From assembly GCA_964568735.1 (NCBI GenBank), contig CAZMRF010000049.1, positions 1-38,803 on the forward strand: DNA of 38,803 bases. Reading direction: 5' to 3'. The notes below the pieces were generated by a model. It was not told the DNA's origin. It saw only the letters and a program-made list of their open reading frames with translations, and searched no databases. The stretch's first letter is position 1. Each line of letters begins with the position of its first letter. Position numbers and translations under genes: made by a program. This stretch comes from CAZMRF01 sp964568735 (lineage in GTDB: Bacteria; Acidobacteriota; Polarisedimenticolia; JACPZX01). Of this stretch, positions 7,947 through 16,664 are shown in pieces.

Positions 7947-8756
7947 ATGCCGCAAGAGGCCGTGGCCGCGGTGAAGCTGGTCAACTACAGGATCGAGAAG
8001 CCGGGCATCGCCGTGATCGAGATGAACGATCCGCCGGCGAACACCTACACGTACGAGATGAACCGGCAACTCGACGAAGCCATCCTGAAGGCACGGATGG
8101 ACGACTCGGTCTATGTCATGGTCATGAGGGGCGCGGGTGAGAAGTTCTTCTCCGCGGGGGCCAACATCAAGATGCTCTCCGAGGTCACCCCGAAGTTCAA
8201 GTACTTCTTCTGCCTCCACGCGAACGAGATGCTGAACCGCCTGGAGCAGACTCCCAAGCTCGTCATCGCGGCCCTCAACGGGCACACGGTGGGGGGCGGG
8301 CTGGAGATCGCGATGGCGGCCGACATCCGGATCGCCTGCAAGGACGGCGGCAAGATCGGGCTGCCCGAGGTGAACCTCGGCGTGCTTCCGGGCACCGGGG
8401 GGACGCAGCGGCTGGGGCGGCTGATCGGCAAGTCCCGCGCCATCGAGATGATGGCGACGGGGCGCACCTTCGCCTTCGAGGAGGCCGAGGAGATCGGGCT
8501 GGTGAACATGATCTTCGACCGGAACGAGTTCTGGCCCGAGGTGCTCGGCTACGCGGCGCAGTTCACGCCGCCGAACAAGGCCGCCAAGGCGGTGGGCCAC
8601 ATCAAGCGAGCCGTCCAGTCCGGGTGCGAAGTTCCCTTCTCCGAGGGGCTCGCCATCGAGCGGGAGCTCCAGCAGCTGCTCTTCCAGAGCGAGGATGCGA
8701 AGGAAGGCATCAACGCCTACGTCGAGAAGCGGCAGCCCAAGTTCAAGGGCGTCTGA
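7947..8756 (+). CDS. enoyl-CoA hydratase/isomerase (crotonase family), first copy
   Basis: A 269-residue protein hydrating 2,3-enoyl-CoA. The oxyanion-hole segment FFSAGANIKML is at about residues 67-77, and GGGLEIAMAADIRIA follows. Both acid/base glutamates of true hydratases are present: Glu120 (GGGLE) and Glu141 (GLPEV), separated as in rat mitochondrial hydratase. GTGGTQRLGRLIGKS completes the signature. AGGGGGAG precedes ATG 7947, and the gene lies 21 nt after the aldehyde dehydrogenase. The C-terminus KEGINAYVEKRQPKFKG is the usual crotonase tail. It is likely co-transcribed with, but functionally distinct from, the next hydratase. Confidence 0.93.
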   Translation: MPQEAVAAVKLVNYRIEKPGIAVIEMNDPPANTYTYEMNRQLDEAILKARMDDSVYVMVMRGAGEKFFSAGANIKMLSEVTPKFKYFFCLHANEMLNRLEQTPKLVIAALNGHTVGGGLEIAMAADIRIACKDGGKIGLPEVNLGVLPGTGGTQRLGRLIGKSRAIEMMATGRTFAFEEAEEIGLVNMIFDRNEFWPEVLGYAAQFTPPNKAAKAVGHIKRAVQSGCEVPFSEGLAIERELQQLLFQSEDAKEGINAYVEKRQPKFKGV

Positions 8757-8765
8757 GCGGCACCC

Positions 8766-9548
8766 GTGCCCGAGGCCGGCGCTCCGGTCCTGACGCGGAT
8801 CGATGAGAGGACGGGGACAGGTGTCATCACACTGAACCGCCCGCCCCTCAACATCCTCGATGTCCGAAGCCTCGGGATGCTGGGCGACGCGCTCGAGAAG
8901 ATGGTGGGGGCCTCGGGATGCACCTTCGTCGTCATAGAGGCCTCGGGGGAGAAGGCCTTCTGCGCCGGCGCCGACGTGGGGGATCACCTGCCCGAGAAGG
9001 CGCCCTCCATGCTGGCGGCCTTCCACCGCGTGGCCCGATACCTCCACGGCATGGACGCGATCTCGATCGCGGCCGTACGGGGCGTGGCTCTCGGCGCCGG
9101 CTTCGAGCTGGCGATATGCTGCGACCTCGTCGTGGCCTCGGAAGCGGCGAGCTTCGGCCAACCGGAGATCAATCTGGGCTGTTTCCCCCCCATCGCGGTC
9201 GCGGCCCTGCCGGGCAGGATCGGGCGGCACCGGGCCGCCGGCATCGTGCTGACCGGCCGCCGCATCTCGGCGCGGGAAGCCGAGACGATGGGGCTGGTCA
9301 CGCACGTCGCTCCGGGGTCCGGCTTCGACGCCGCGCTCGCGGCCCTGATGGGCGAGCTGCATACGAAGAGCCGCAGCGCGCTCAGGATCGCCACGCGCGC
9401 CCTGAGGCGCGCGGCGCCCGTGGACTTCGCGGCGGCTCTCGAGCGCGCCGAGAGGGCCTACGTCGAGGAGCTGCTGCCCCTTGAGGACGCGCGCGAGGGG
9501 ATCGAGGCATTCATCCAGAAACGCAAGCCTGAATGGAGACATCGATGA
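8766..9548 (+). CDS. enoyl-CoA hydratase family protein, second copy
   Basis: A crotonase-fold protein of 260 residues starting at GTG 8766, 9 nt after the first hydratase. The oxyanion segment AFCAGADV and the catalytic pair Glu114 (GAGFELA) and Glu134 (FGQPEINLG) are intact, so it is probably active. The block GQPEINLGCFPPIAVAALP, with two prolines where ordinary hydratases have the GxGGTQRL loop, resembles cyclohexa-1,5-diene-1-carbonyl-CoA hydratases of alicyclic/aromatic degradation. That is a resemblance from memory, not a proven assignment. Its stop overlaps the next start (ATGA). The two copies are clearly divergent rather than a recent duplication. Confidence 0.9.
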   Translation: MPEAGAPVLTRIDERTGTGVITLNRPPLNILDVRSLGMLGDALEKMVGASGCTFVVIEASGEKAFCAGADVGDHLPEKAPSMLAAFHRVARYLHGMDAISIAAVRGVALGAGFELAICCDLVVASEAASFGQPEINLGCFPPIAVAALPGRIGRHRAAGIVLTGRRISAREAETMGLVTHVAPGSGFDAALAALMGELHTKSRSALRIATRALRRAAPVDFAAALERAERAYVEELLPLEDAREGIEAFIQKRKPEWRHR

Positions 9549-10573
9549 AGGCGGTCCGCATCCACAAGCACGGCGGTCCCGAGGTCCTCACGATCGAGGA
9601 GACGGCCGATCCCTCTCCGGGGCCGGACGAAGTGCTGGTCGAGGTCAAGGCCGCCGCGGTCAACGGCCTCGACCTGTGGGTCCGGCGCGGGATACCCGGC
9701 CAGAAGTTCCCCCTGCCCCTCACTCCCGGCTCCGACATCGCCGGCGTCGTCAGGGAGGTCGGCTCCACGGTCAAGGGCATCCGCGCCCGCGACCGGGTCG
9801 TCGTGCAGCCCGGGCTCTCCTGCCACCGGTGCAACTCGTGCCTCGCCGGGGAGGACAACCTCTGCCGTTCCTACGGGATCATCGGCGAGACGCGCGACGG
9901 GGGCTTCGCCGAGCTAGTCTCCGTGCCGGCGATCAACATCATCCCGATCCGCGAGAACCTCTCCTTCGAGGAGGCCGCCGCGGTGCCGCTGACGTTCCTG
10001 ACGGCATGGCACATGGTCGCGTCGCGCGGACAGACGAGGCCGGGCGACGACGTCCTCGTCCACGCCGGGGGAAGCGGCGTGGGCGTGGCGGCCATCCAGA
10101 TCGCGAAGCTGCTCGGGGCCCGCGTGATCACGACGGTGGGGAGCGATGCCAAGGCGCAGCGAGCCCGCGAGCTCGGGGCCGACGACACGATCAACCATCG
10201 CAAGACCGACTTCTACACCGAGGCCCGCCGCATCACGGGCAAGCGTGGCGTGGACGTCATCATCGACAGCGTCGGCGCCGACGTCTGGCACAACAACATC
10301 AAGCTGCTCAAATCAGGAGGCCGCCTGGTCACGTGTGGTGTCAGCAGCGGCTTCGAGGTCACCACGGACATCCGCTACATCTTTTTCCGGAATCTCTCCA
10401 TCCTGGGATCCACGATGGGGAGCAAGTCGGAGCTCCTCCACATCATGAGGCTCGTCGAGAGGAAGGCCCTCAGCCCCGTCATCGACACCGTCCTTCCCCT
10501 CGGCAAGGTGGCGGATGCCCACAAGCGACTGGAAGGGCGCAAGAACTTCGGCAAGATCGTCCTGACCATCTGA
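9545..10573 (+). CDS. zinc-containing alcohol dehydrogenase-like oxidoreductase (MDR family)
   Basis: A medium-chain dehydrogenase/reductase of 342 residues, probably NAD(P)-dependent. It has the GroES-like N-terminal domain, a structural zinc lobe with Cys93, Cys96, Cys99 and Cys107 (C-x2-C-x2-C-x7-C), and the nucleotide-binding AGGSGVGVAAIQIAK. The C-terminal part reads like quinone-oxidoreductase relatives (LGKVADAHKRLEGR). ATG 9545 is preferred to ATG 9533: it forms a 4-bp ATGA overlap with the hydratase stop, has GGAG upstream, and MKAVRIHKHGGPEVL is the usual family beginning. In the operon it may oxidise a hydroxyacyl-CoA or supply the aldehyde for the first enzyme. Confidence 0.92.
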   Translation: MKAVRIHKHGGPEVLTIEETADPSPGPDEVLVEVKAAAVNGLDLWVRRGIPGQKFPLPLTPGSDIAGVVREVGSTVKGIRARDRVVVQPGLSCHRCNSCLAGEDNLCRSYGIIGETRDGGFAELVSVPAINIIPIRENLSFEEAAAVPLTFLTAWHMVASRGQTRPGDDVLVHAGGSGVGVAAIQIAKLLGARVITTVGSDAKAQRARELGADDTINHRKTDFYTEARRITGKRGVDVIIDSVGADVWHNNIKLLKSGGRLVTCGVSSGFEVTTDIRYIFFRNLSILGSTMGSKSELLHIMRLVERKALSPVIDTVLPLGKVADAHKRLEGRKNFGKIVLTI

Positions 10574-10582
10574 GGTGCCGGC

Positions 10583-11038
10583 GTGGCGGACGAGGGAAGG
10601 ACCTTCATCCAGGATGTGCTGAGCGCGTCCCTCAAGTCTCTCGAGCGATCCCTTTCGGGGCGCCGGATCCGGATTATCCGACAAGTCGACCCGACGACTC
10701 CGGCCCTGGCGGCGGAGGAAGAGCCGCTGAGGGAGGCGCTCCAGACCCTCCTCGCCGAGGCAGCGGCTGGAACGGACGAGGGCGGGCGGATCCGGGTCTG
10801 TCTCAAGCACAGCCCGGCCGCCATCATGGTGAGCATCAAGGACCAGGGGCCAGGCCTCGACCCCGATGGCTGGGAGCGGCGGGTGGCGAATCCCGAGAGG
10901 GACCGGCCGCCAGGAGCGGCACTCTCCCTCGCGGAGTGCAGGCAAACCATCACGTCGCTGGGCGGGAACCTCTTCGCGAACTCGCGCCTCGGCAAGGGCA
11001 TCACCTATTACGTGACCTTCCCCGCCCCCCGGGCTTGA
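10583..11038 (+). CDS. stand-alone histidine-kinase-like ATPase domain protein with degenerate N-box
   Basis: A 151-residue protein made almost wholly of a GHKL/HATPase fold. The G1 box is DQGPG (87-91). The G2-like segment GAALSLAEC (111-119) and the final strand RLGKGITYYVTFP match kinase catalytic domains. The N-box, normally N-L-L-x-N-A, is LQTLLAEA (53-60). Both asparagines are replaced (Thr55, Glu59), so Mg-ATP binding by the usual chemistry is doubtful. There is no HisKA, sensor or membrane segment. GTG 10583 is used; GAGG overlaps the previous stop 7 nt upstream, so it is the last gene of the metabolic operon. Alternative roles are an anti-sigma-like ATPase or a partner of the REC-HATPase protein encoded next. 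Confidence 0.8.
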   Translation: MADEGRTFIQDVLSASLKSLERSLSGRRIRIIRQVDPTTPALAAEEEPLREALQTLLAEAAAGTDEGGRIRVCLKHSPAAIMVSIKDQGPGLDPDGWERRVANPERDRPPGAALSLAECRQTITSLGGNLFANSRLGKGITYYVTFPAPRA

Positions 11039-11235
11039 TCCGGCGCCTCCCCCCGGCGGTAGACCAGGTCTCGGGGTGCAGCGAGCTCACGGCCCCATGC
11101 ACGGCGATCGGCCGGCTCGCGGCGAAGCGCGGCCGTTCCCGGGCGGTTCCGGATGGCTGCGCTGTCGGCCTCTCCTCCGCATGGGCTTCGGCCACGATCG
11201 AGCCCACATGGTCATTCGATCCGCGAATGAATCAG

Positions 11236-11264
11236 TTGCTCCCTCCCGATCAGGGCCCTAAGTT
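11236..11264 (+). promoter_or_regulatory. weak promoter candidate upstream of the REC-GAF-HATPase gene
   Basis: TTGCTC (11236-11241), a 17-bp spacer and TAAGTT (11259-11264) lie in the 293-bp gap after the HATPase gene. No protein gene or strong hairpin is evident elsewhere in that gap. Confidence 0.3.
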
Positions 11265-11331
11265 GCGCCCCATCCTGTTCCTTCCCGGCCCCCGGTGCCG
11301 TCAACCCGAACCGATGGGAGATCCACCCGCG

Positions 11332-13032
11332 ATGCAGCCACAGGCCAGTGTCCTCGTCATCGATGACGAGGAAGTCGTCCGCAGCCTCCTGGCCGAGTCC
11401 CTCGCGGCCGACGGGTTCGAGGTCGAGACGGCGGAGAGCGGCCGGGCGGCCCTCGAGGCCCTCCGGCGCAGGCGATTCGATCTCGCCATCACCGATCTGA
11501 AGATGCCCGGCATGGACGGAATCCAGACGCTCCGCGCGCTGAAAGAGGCGGACCGGGAGATCCAGGTCGTCGTCATGACGGGCTACGCGAGCCTCGACAC
11601 GGCCGTGGGAGCACTAAAGGGGGGCGCCTGCGACTACATCGAAAAGCCCTTCCGCCCGCTGGAGCTGGGAGGCGTGCTCAGGAAGGCGATCGGAAGGAGC
11701 GCGCTCGAGGGCATGCTGGCCACCTACGGCGCCAGCCGCGTCCTCATCGCCACCATGGGCCATCCCGAGCTCTGCCGCACGACGGTCGATCTCGCGGAAG
11801 CCGTGTTCCACGCCGATGCGGCGGGCCTTCTCGTGCGCAACTCCGACTCGGGCCCCTACGAGATGCATACGCGGGGACGCGGCGCCGCGCCGGGGGCCGA
11901 GCTGCTGCGCGCGCTCGCGCGCCAGGCGGAGAGCCTGGGCCGGCCCTACGGGCTGCCCTCCGACGAAGAGGAGGTGGAGAACCTCCTCGACGCCGATCTC
12001 GGCTTCAGCGCCGCGATGGTCTACCCCCTCATGGAAGAGGGGCGCTTCTTCGGCACCCTCTGCCTGCTCCGCCGCCCTCCGTCCCGCTCCTTCAGCGCGG
12101 GGGACCTGCAGCGTGGAATCCTTCTTTCATCGGAGGCCTCGCGCGCGCTCGTGATGTCGAGGATGAGACAGCGCTCCGAGGCCAGCTCGGCCGAAGCCGA
12201 TCGTCTCGCGGAGATGCTTCGCAGGGCGAACCGCGCGGCGCTCGAGGGTCGCCTCGCGACGGGGATGGCGGGGCGGATCAGCCAGCCCTTGCGCCGGCTC
12301 GCCATCGGCATGCATACGCTCGAGGAGACCTTCACAGGGCTTTCGGATGTCGTCGCGGCTGCGGGCCTCGAGCCGCCAACGAGCCGCAACCGCACCGAAG
12401 ACAGGGCCGGGGCGCCCCATCAGGATCGCGGGCAGGAGGCGCAGGCGGACATCGACTCACTGCTGGAGCAGACCCCCCGGGCCCTCGCCGAGGTGCGGGA
12501 GGCCTCGGCCGGCGCGACGGAGATCCTCGAGGCGATTCAGCGCTGTGCGGGCTCGGAGGGAGCCCACGCCACGGTCGATCTCGGTGGCGTGGTCGGGGCG
12601 GCGATCGAGACGATGAGGAGCGAGCTGGAGCGCATCGCCGAGGTATCGCTCGAGGACAGCGGGCTCCCCCCGGTGAGGTGTCACCCCGGAGGCGTGGGGA
12701 TCGTCCTGCTCTGCCTTCTCGACAACGCCGCGGAGGCCATCCGTTCCGTCGTGGGCAACTCGGGCGAGAAGGGGCGCATCACCGTGCGCATCGCACGTCA
12801 GGGCGAGTCCGCCGCGATCTCGGTGCACGACACGGGATCGGGGATCTCCGAGCTGACCCGAGCCAGGGTCTTCGACTCATGGTTCACGACGGGCGACCGT
12901 GAACGCTCGGCGGGGCTCGGCCTGACGCTCGCCCGGGAGATCGTCGAGGAGCGACACCGGGGCTCACTCACCTTCGAGTCGAAGCCCGGCGTGGGGACGA
13001 CCTTCACCGCGCGCATCCCCCTCGCCAGCTAG
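11332..13032 (+). CDS. hybrid signalling protein: receiver, GAF-like and histidine-kinase ATPase domains, H-box lost
   Basis: A soluble protein of 566 residues. The receiver domain (about 1-125) has the acidic pair Asp11-Asp12, phospho-acceptor Asp55 in DLAITDLKMPGMDG, Thr83 and Lys105. A GAF-like region spans about 130-270. The ATPase domain (about 420-566) has an intact N-box LLDNAAEAI (Asn465), G1 DTGSG (500-504) and G2 SAGLGLTLA (526-534). At the dimerisation helix, where kinases have ATGxAHEINNPL, it reads ATGMAGRISQPL. Gly314 replaces the histidine and Arg315 the glutamate, so autophosphorylation at the normal site is impossible. ATG 11332 has GGGAG 11 nt upstream; ATG 11314 is an alternative. 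It ends 10 bp from a convergent gene. Confidence 0.9.
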   Translation: MQPQASVLVIDDEEVVRSLLAESLAADGFEVETAESGRAALEALRRRRFDLAITDLKMPGMDGIQTLRALKEADREIQVVVMTGYASLDTAVGALKGGACDYIEKPFRPLELGGVLRKAIGRSALEGMLATYGASRVLIATMGHPELCRTTVDLAEAVFHADAAGLLVRNSDSGPYEMHTRGRGAAPGAELLRALARQAESLGRPYGLPSDEEEVENLLDADLGFSAAMVYPLMEEGRFFGTLCLLRRPPSRSFSAGDLQRGILLSSEASRALVMSRMRQRSEASSAEADRLAEMLRRANRAALEGRLATGMAGRISQPLRRLAIGMHTLEETFTGLSDVVAAAGLEPPTSRNRTEDRAGAPHQDRGQEAQADIDSLLEQTPRALAEVREASAGATEILEAIQRCAGSEGAHATVDLGGVVGAAIETMRSELERIAEVSLEDSGLPPVRCHPGGVGIVLLCLLDNAAEAIRSVVGNSGEKGRITVRIARQGESAAISVHDTGSGISELTRARVFDSWFTTGDRERSAGLGLTLAREIVEERHRGSLTFESKPGVGTTFTARIPLAS

Positions 13033-13042
13033 CTCCATCTAT

Positions 13043-14674
13043 TCATCGAAGCTGCGGGCCGGGCGTATTCCGGATGAGCACGATGGTCCGATGATTGAGC
13101 TGCGCCGAGTCCAGCGTGACGATCCGTTCCCAGATTCCTCCCGGAAGCCGGTAGAGATCGCCGGCGTCCGCCACCGCGTAGACGAGATCGCTCTGCTCGA
13201 GGTGCGCCGCGAGCTCGGCCGCGCTCATCGTCGGGTTGAGGTAGACGCCGTCGGTGTAGAAGGCGAAGCCATCCACGAGGTTCTGCAGGCGGAAGCCGAG
13301 CACCTCGTGCCCCGCCTGCCTCGAGGTCGCGGTGACGGCCTTGATCCTGAGGGCGAAAGGCCTCGCTGATTTCACGGGGTCGAGCGCCGGCAGGATCAGG
13401 GCGGCGATGATCAAGTAGACCGCGCCGGCGCCTCCGGCCGTGAGGAGCACCGAGGCGAGATCGCGGCCCTTGACGGCCCTCCATGCGATGACGAGGCCCG
13501 TCACCGACAGGAGCGCGCCCGCCATGGCGGCGAGCCCCACCGGCACCGCCTCCAGAGTGGAGGCCACGATCGGGGCCGCGATCCCCGCCGCCGTCAGGAG
13601 GATCCCCGTGAGAGCCTGGGGAAGGGTTACCCGGCGCCGTCCTATCGGCATGCCCGGGGAATCGGCGGATCTCTCCCATCCGCGCACCTCGCCCACCAGC
13701 CTCGCGAGGAGGAGCGCGAAGGCGGGAAAGGCGGGAAGGACGTAGAGGTCGCGCTTCTCGGTGAAGACCGTGAAGAAGGCCACGACGAAGAGGGCGCATA
13801 CGAGCAGGAATCGATCGCCGGCGTCGCGCCGGCGTATGGACAAGAGCAGTGCACCGGGAACGAGAGCCGTCCAGGGCATGAGGTTCAAGGGCAGGGCCTT
13901 GAGGTAGTACCACGGAGGCTGGGCGTGGTGCATGCCGAAGACGGCGCGCTTCGCCACGTGCTCGTCGAAGGCGCTCAGCACCGAATACTCTCCCCGGCCG
14001 CCCACCGTGGCCACCACCACCCATAGCGCGATCACGGCGACGAAGATGCAGAGGCCCGACACCGGGGCGAAGCGACGCCACAGGCGCATGTTGCGGTCGG
14101 CGGCGAGCGTGACGAGCGCGATGCCGAGGGGCAGCAGCAGTCCCACGGGGCCCTTGGCCAGGACCGCGAGGGCCGAGGCCGACCAGAAGAGCCATCCGGC
14201 CCGCCGCCCGTCCGCGGTTCCTTCGCGAAAAGCCTGGAAAGCGCACAGCGCCGTGAGGATGAGAAAGCACAGGAGCGAATCGATCTGCGCCGAGCGTGCC
14301 TTGTCCCAGAACATCCATGTCGTGGCCAGCATCAGCCCGGCGAGGCTCGCCGTGCGCTCGCTCGAGAGCCGGCGTCCGAGCCGCATCGTGAGGGCCACGG
14401 TGCCCAGCGCGGCGAGCGCCGAGGGAATGCGCGCCGTCAGCTCGGTGACCTGCCCGAAGGGCAGCGAGCAGAGCGCGATCAGCCAGAAGAAAAGCGGAGG
14501 CTTGTCGGTCGTGACGGCGCCGTTGACGTGCGGGACGGCCCATTGACCGTCGATCAGCATCTCGCGGGCGCCTTCCGCGAAATAGGGCTCGTCCGGCGCC
14601 CCGAGGTCATAGCCCCAGAGGTTCCATGCGAACAGCAGGGCGGCGGCCAGGAGCACCGCCCGTGACGATCTCAC
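13043..14674 (-). CDS. GT83 (ArnT/PMT-like) integral-membrane glycosyltransferase
   Basis: A polytopic inner-membrane protein of 543 residues that should transfer a sugar from a polyprenyl-phosphate carrier to lipid A, glycan or protein. The first periplasmic loop has the family pattern YDLGAPDEPYFAEGAREM and then TTDKPPLFFWLIAL. About ten hydrophobic helices follow, then a soluble C-terminal tail. GTG 14674 is chosen because it makes a 4-bp GTGA overlap with the asparagine synthetase stop and precedes the first helix directly; upstream in-frame sequence is Arg-rich. It is the last gene of the four-gene leftward cluster 19058-13043. The acceptor and sugar are unknown. Confidence 0.88.
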   Translation of the reverse strand: MRSSRAVLLAAALLFAWNLWGYDLGAPDEPYFAEGAREMLIDGQWAVPHVNGAVTTDKPPLFFWLIALCSLPFGQVTELTARIPSALAALGTVALTMRLGRRLSSERTASLAGLMLATTWMFWDKARSAQIDSLLCFLILTALCAFQAFREGTADGRRAGWLFWSASALAVLAKGPVGLLLPLGIALVTLAADRNMRLWRRFAPVSGLCIFVAVIALWVVVATVGGRGEYSVLSAFDEHVAKRAVFGMHHAQPPWYYLKALPLNLMPWTALVPGALLLSIRRRDAGDRFLLVCALFVVAFFTVFTEKRDLYVLPAFPAFALLLARLVGEVRGWERSADSPGMPIGRRRVTLPQALTGILLTAAGIAAPIVASTLEAVPVGLAAMAGALLSVTGLVIAWRAVKGRDLASVLLTAGGAGAVYLIIAALILPALDPVKSARPFALRIKAVTATSRQAGHEVLGFRLQNLVDGFAFYTDGVYLNPTMSAAELAAHLEQSDLVYAVADAGDLYRLPGGIWERIVTLDSAQLNHRTIVLIRNTPGPQLR

Positions 14675-16632
14675 GTGGCGGCGCTCTCGCAGGCGGCGAC
14701 TCCGACGCTGCCATGCTCGAGCGGGACCGGCGAGGCCTCTCCAAACGTTCGATCGAGCCACATGTCGAGGGCCAGGAGCGTGTAGAGCGGCTTTCGATGA
14801 TCGGCCCGGCGGGAGAGGTGCTCCTCCAGCAGCGCGGAGGTCCCCTCGGCCGACAGGATGCCGCGAGCCCGGAGCCTCTCCGGCGAGAAGCGCTTCCTCA
14901 GCTCCTCACCGAGGCCATGGAGCAGCCAGCGTGACAGGGGAATGTTGAACCCCCGCTTGCGGCGCGAGAGCACCTCGGCGGGCAGGCGGTGCTTCATCGC
15001 CTTCCGGAGGATCACCTTGGTGGAGAAGCCCCTGACCTTGAGCCGTGACGGGAGGCCGGCCACGAACTCGGCCAGCTCGTGGTCCAGGAAGGGCCCGCGG
15101 GCCTCGAGCGAGGTCAGCATCGTGGCGCGATCCACCTTCACGAGGAGGTCATCTTGAAGATACATGGTGAAATCGCCGTACAGCAGCTCCGCCAGCGGGT
15201 CGGGGAAGGTGCGCCCGGCGAGCGACGCGCGCGCAGAGGCGAAGGGGTCGTCGTCGCCGAGCGCTTCGAGGACCCGCGGCGCGAGGACCTGCGCGTGACG
15301 CTCCGGAGCGAGGCTGCCGAACCAGACGTGGTGGCGCTCGAGGCGCCCGCGCTCCGCGCCCGACAGGAAGCGCCCCAGCAGGTAGTCGAGCCCCACGTTT
15401 CCCATCGAGACCGGGACCGCCCGCCGGGCCAGAGCGGCGAGGCTCGTGCGCAGTGCGCGCGGAATCCTGGCGTAGTGCTCCGCGAGGCGGCTGCCCAGGT
15501 AGGTGGGATAACCGCCGAAGAGCTCGTCTCCTCCCTCGCCCGAGAGGATGACCTTCACGCGCTGGCGCGCGAAGCGTGCGAGGAGGTGGGTAGGGATGGT
15601 GGAAGCGTCGCCTAGAGGCTCGTCCATTCCTTCCCCGACCCGCCGGAGGCCGTCTTCGAGGTCTTCGCGATCGAGGATGAGCTCGTGGTACTCGGCCCCG
15701 AAATGGCGGGCCGTCTCGCGGGCGAAGCGGGCCTCGTCGAAGGCGGGCTCGGAATGGCCCAGCGCGAAGACGGGAACGCCGGGGCCGACCTGCTCCGCGA
15801 GGTGCGCCAGGATCGTCGATGAGTCGACGCCGCCCGAGAGGAAGACGCCCACCGGGACGTCGCTCCTTCTCCGGCGATCCACGGCGGCCGCGATGCGCCG
15901 ATCGAGCTCCTCGGCGACCTCGCCGGGCTTCATCCGGCTCTCGCCGCGCCCGAAGTGCTCGGAGAGATCCCAGTAGCGGCGTAGGGACATCCGGCCCTCG
16001 TGGAACCGCATCACGTGGCCGGCGGGGAGCTTGTAAACGTCCCGGATGGGTGTGAGGGGAGCGGGAAAGTAGTCATGCAGGATGTAGCGTCGGAGGGCCA
16101 CGGGATCGACGGCTCTGGGCACCCGGGGATGGGCCAGCAGCGCGCGGATCTCCGATGCGAAGACAAGCTCCCGATCATCGTGCCAGTAGAAGAGAGGCTT
16201 TTCCCCGGCCCTGTCCCGGCCCAGGTACAGCTCGCGCCGGCGATCGTCCCAGAGGGCGAAGGCGAACATCCCGTCGAGGTGGTCGACCAGCGAGGCTCCG
16301 AACTCCTCCCAGAGATGGGAGATCACCTCGGTGTCGACCCGGGTCAGGAAGCGGTGCCCGCGCCCCTCCAGGAGCGAGCGCAGCTCGTTCCCGTTGTAGA
16401 TCTCCCCGTTGCAGACCGACCAGACGCTCTGGTCCTCGTTGGAGTAGGGCGGTGCGCTCGCGTCCAGATCCAGGATGGCGAGCCGCCGGAAGCCGAGATC
16501 GCAACCGTCGCGGGCGGCGTAGCCCTCGCCGTCCGGCCCGCGGTGGACGAGGGTCGCGGTCATCTCCCGGACAATCCGGCCGCGCTCGGGGTCGACACCC
16601 GGGCGCCCGACGATGCCGGCAAGGCCGCACAT
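14671..16632 (-). CDS. asnB: asparagine synthetase B, glutamine-hydrolysing
   Basis: A 653-residue enzyme with the class II amidotransferase domain first. Catalytic Cys2 is in MCGLAGIVG, with HRGPDGEGY and NGEIYNGNEL downstream. The ATP-pyrophosphatase synthetase domain carries the PP-loop SGGVDSS. It makes asparagine, or in sugar-modification clusters may amidate another carboxyl group. Placement between a GT2 gene (32 bp upstream) and a GT83 gene (4-bp overlap) is typical of exopolysaccharide or O-antigen loci, where AsnB-like proteins often act on the glycan pathway rather than on amino acid supply. That role is inference here. ATG 16632 is fixed by the catalytic Cys at position 2. Confidence 0.93.
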   Translation of the reverse strand: MCGLAGIVGRPGVDPERGRIVREMTATLVHRGPDGEGYAARDGCDLGFRRLAILDLDASAPPYSNEDQSVWSVCNGEIYNGNELRSLLEGRGHRFLTRVDTEVISHLWEEFGASLVDHLDGMFAFALWDDRRRELYLGRDRAGEKPLFYWHDDRELVFASEIRALLAHPRVPRAVDPVALRRYILHDYFPAPLTPIRDVYKLPAGHVMRFHEGRMSLRRYWDLSEHFGRGESRMKPGEVAEELDRRIAAAVDRRRRSDVPVGVFLSGGVDSSTILAHLAEQVGPGVPVFALGHSEPAFDEARFARETARHFGAEYHELILDREDLEDGLRRVGEGMDEPLGDASTIPTHLLARFARQRVKVILSGEGGDELFGGYPTYLGSRLAEHYARIPRALRTSLAALARRAVPVSMGNVGLDYLLGRFLSGAERGRLERHHVWFGSLAPERHAQVLAPRVLEALGDDDPFASARASLAGRTFPDPLAELLYGDFTMYLQDDLLVKVDRATMLTSLEARGPFLDHELAEFVAGLPSRLKVRGFSTKVILRKAMKHRLPAEVLSRRKRGFNIPLSRWLLHGLGEELRKRFSPERLRARGILSAEGTSALLEEHLSRRADHRKPLYTLLALDMWLDRTFGEASPVPLEHGSVGVAACESAAT

Positions 16633-16664
16633 CGATTATCCGAGGAAGCCGAACGGCGGGGGCG

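Noticed and set aside
7947..9548. Tandem enoyl-CoA hydratase genes as a recent duplication
   Set aside because: The two proteins share only family motifs and differ in the active-site loop, so they are old paralogues.
11251..11267. Possible sigma-54 element (GG-N10-GC with TTGC)
   Set aside because: The -24 part lacks the TGGC pattern, and neither neighbour has a sigma-54 activator domain.
9481..11331. Open in-frame extension of more than 600 codons upstream of the REC-GAF-HATPase start
   Set aside because: It is antisense or out of frame to real genes (zinc dehydrogenase and HATPase) and translates to Arg/Gly/Pro-rich sequence; it is a high-GC artefact.
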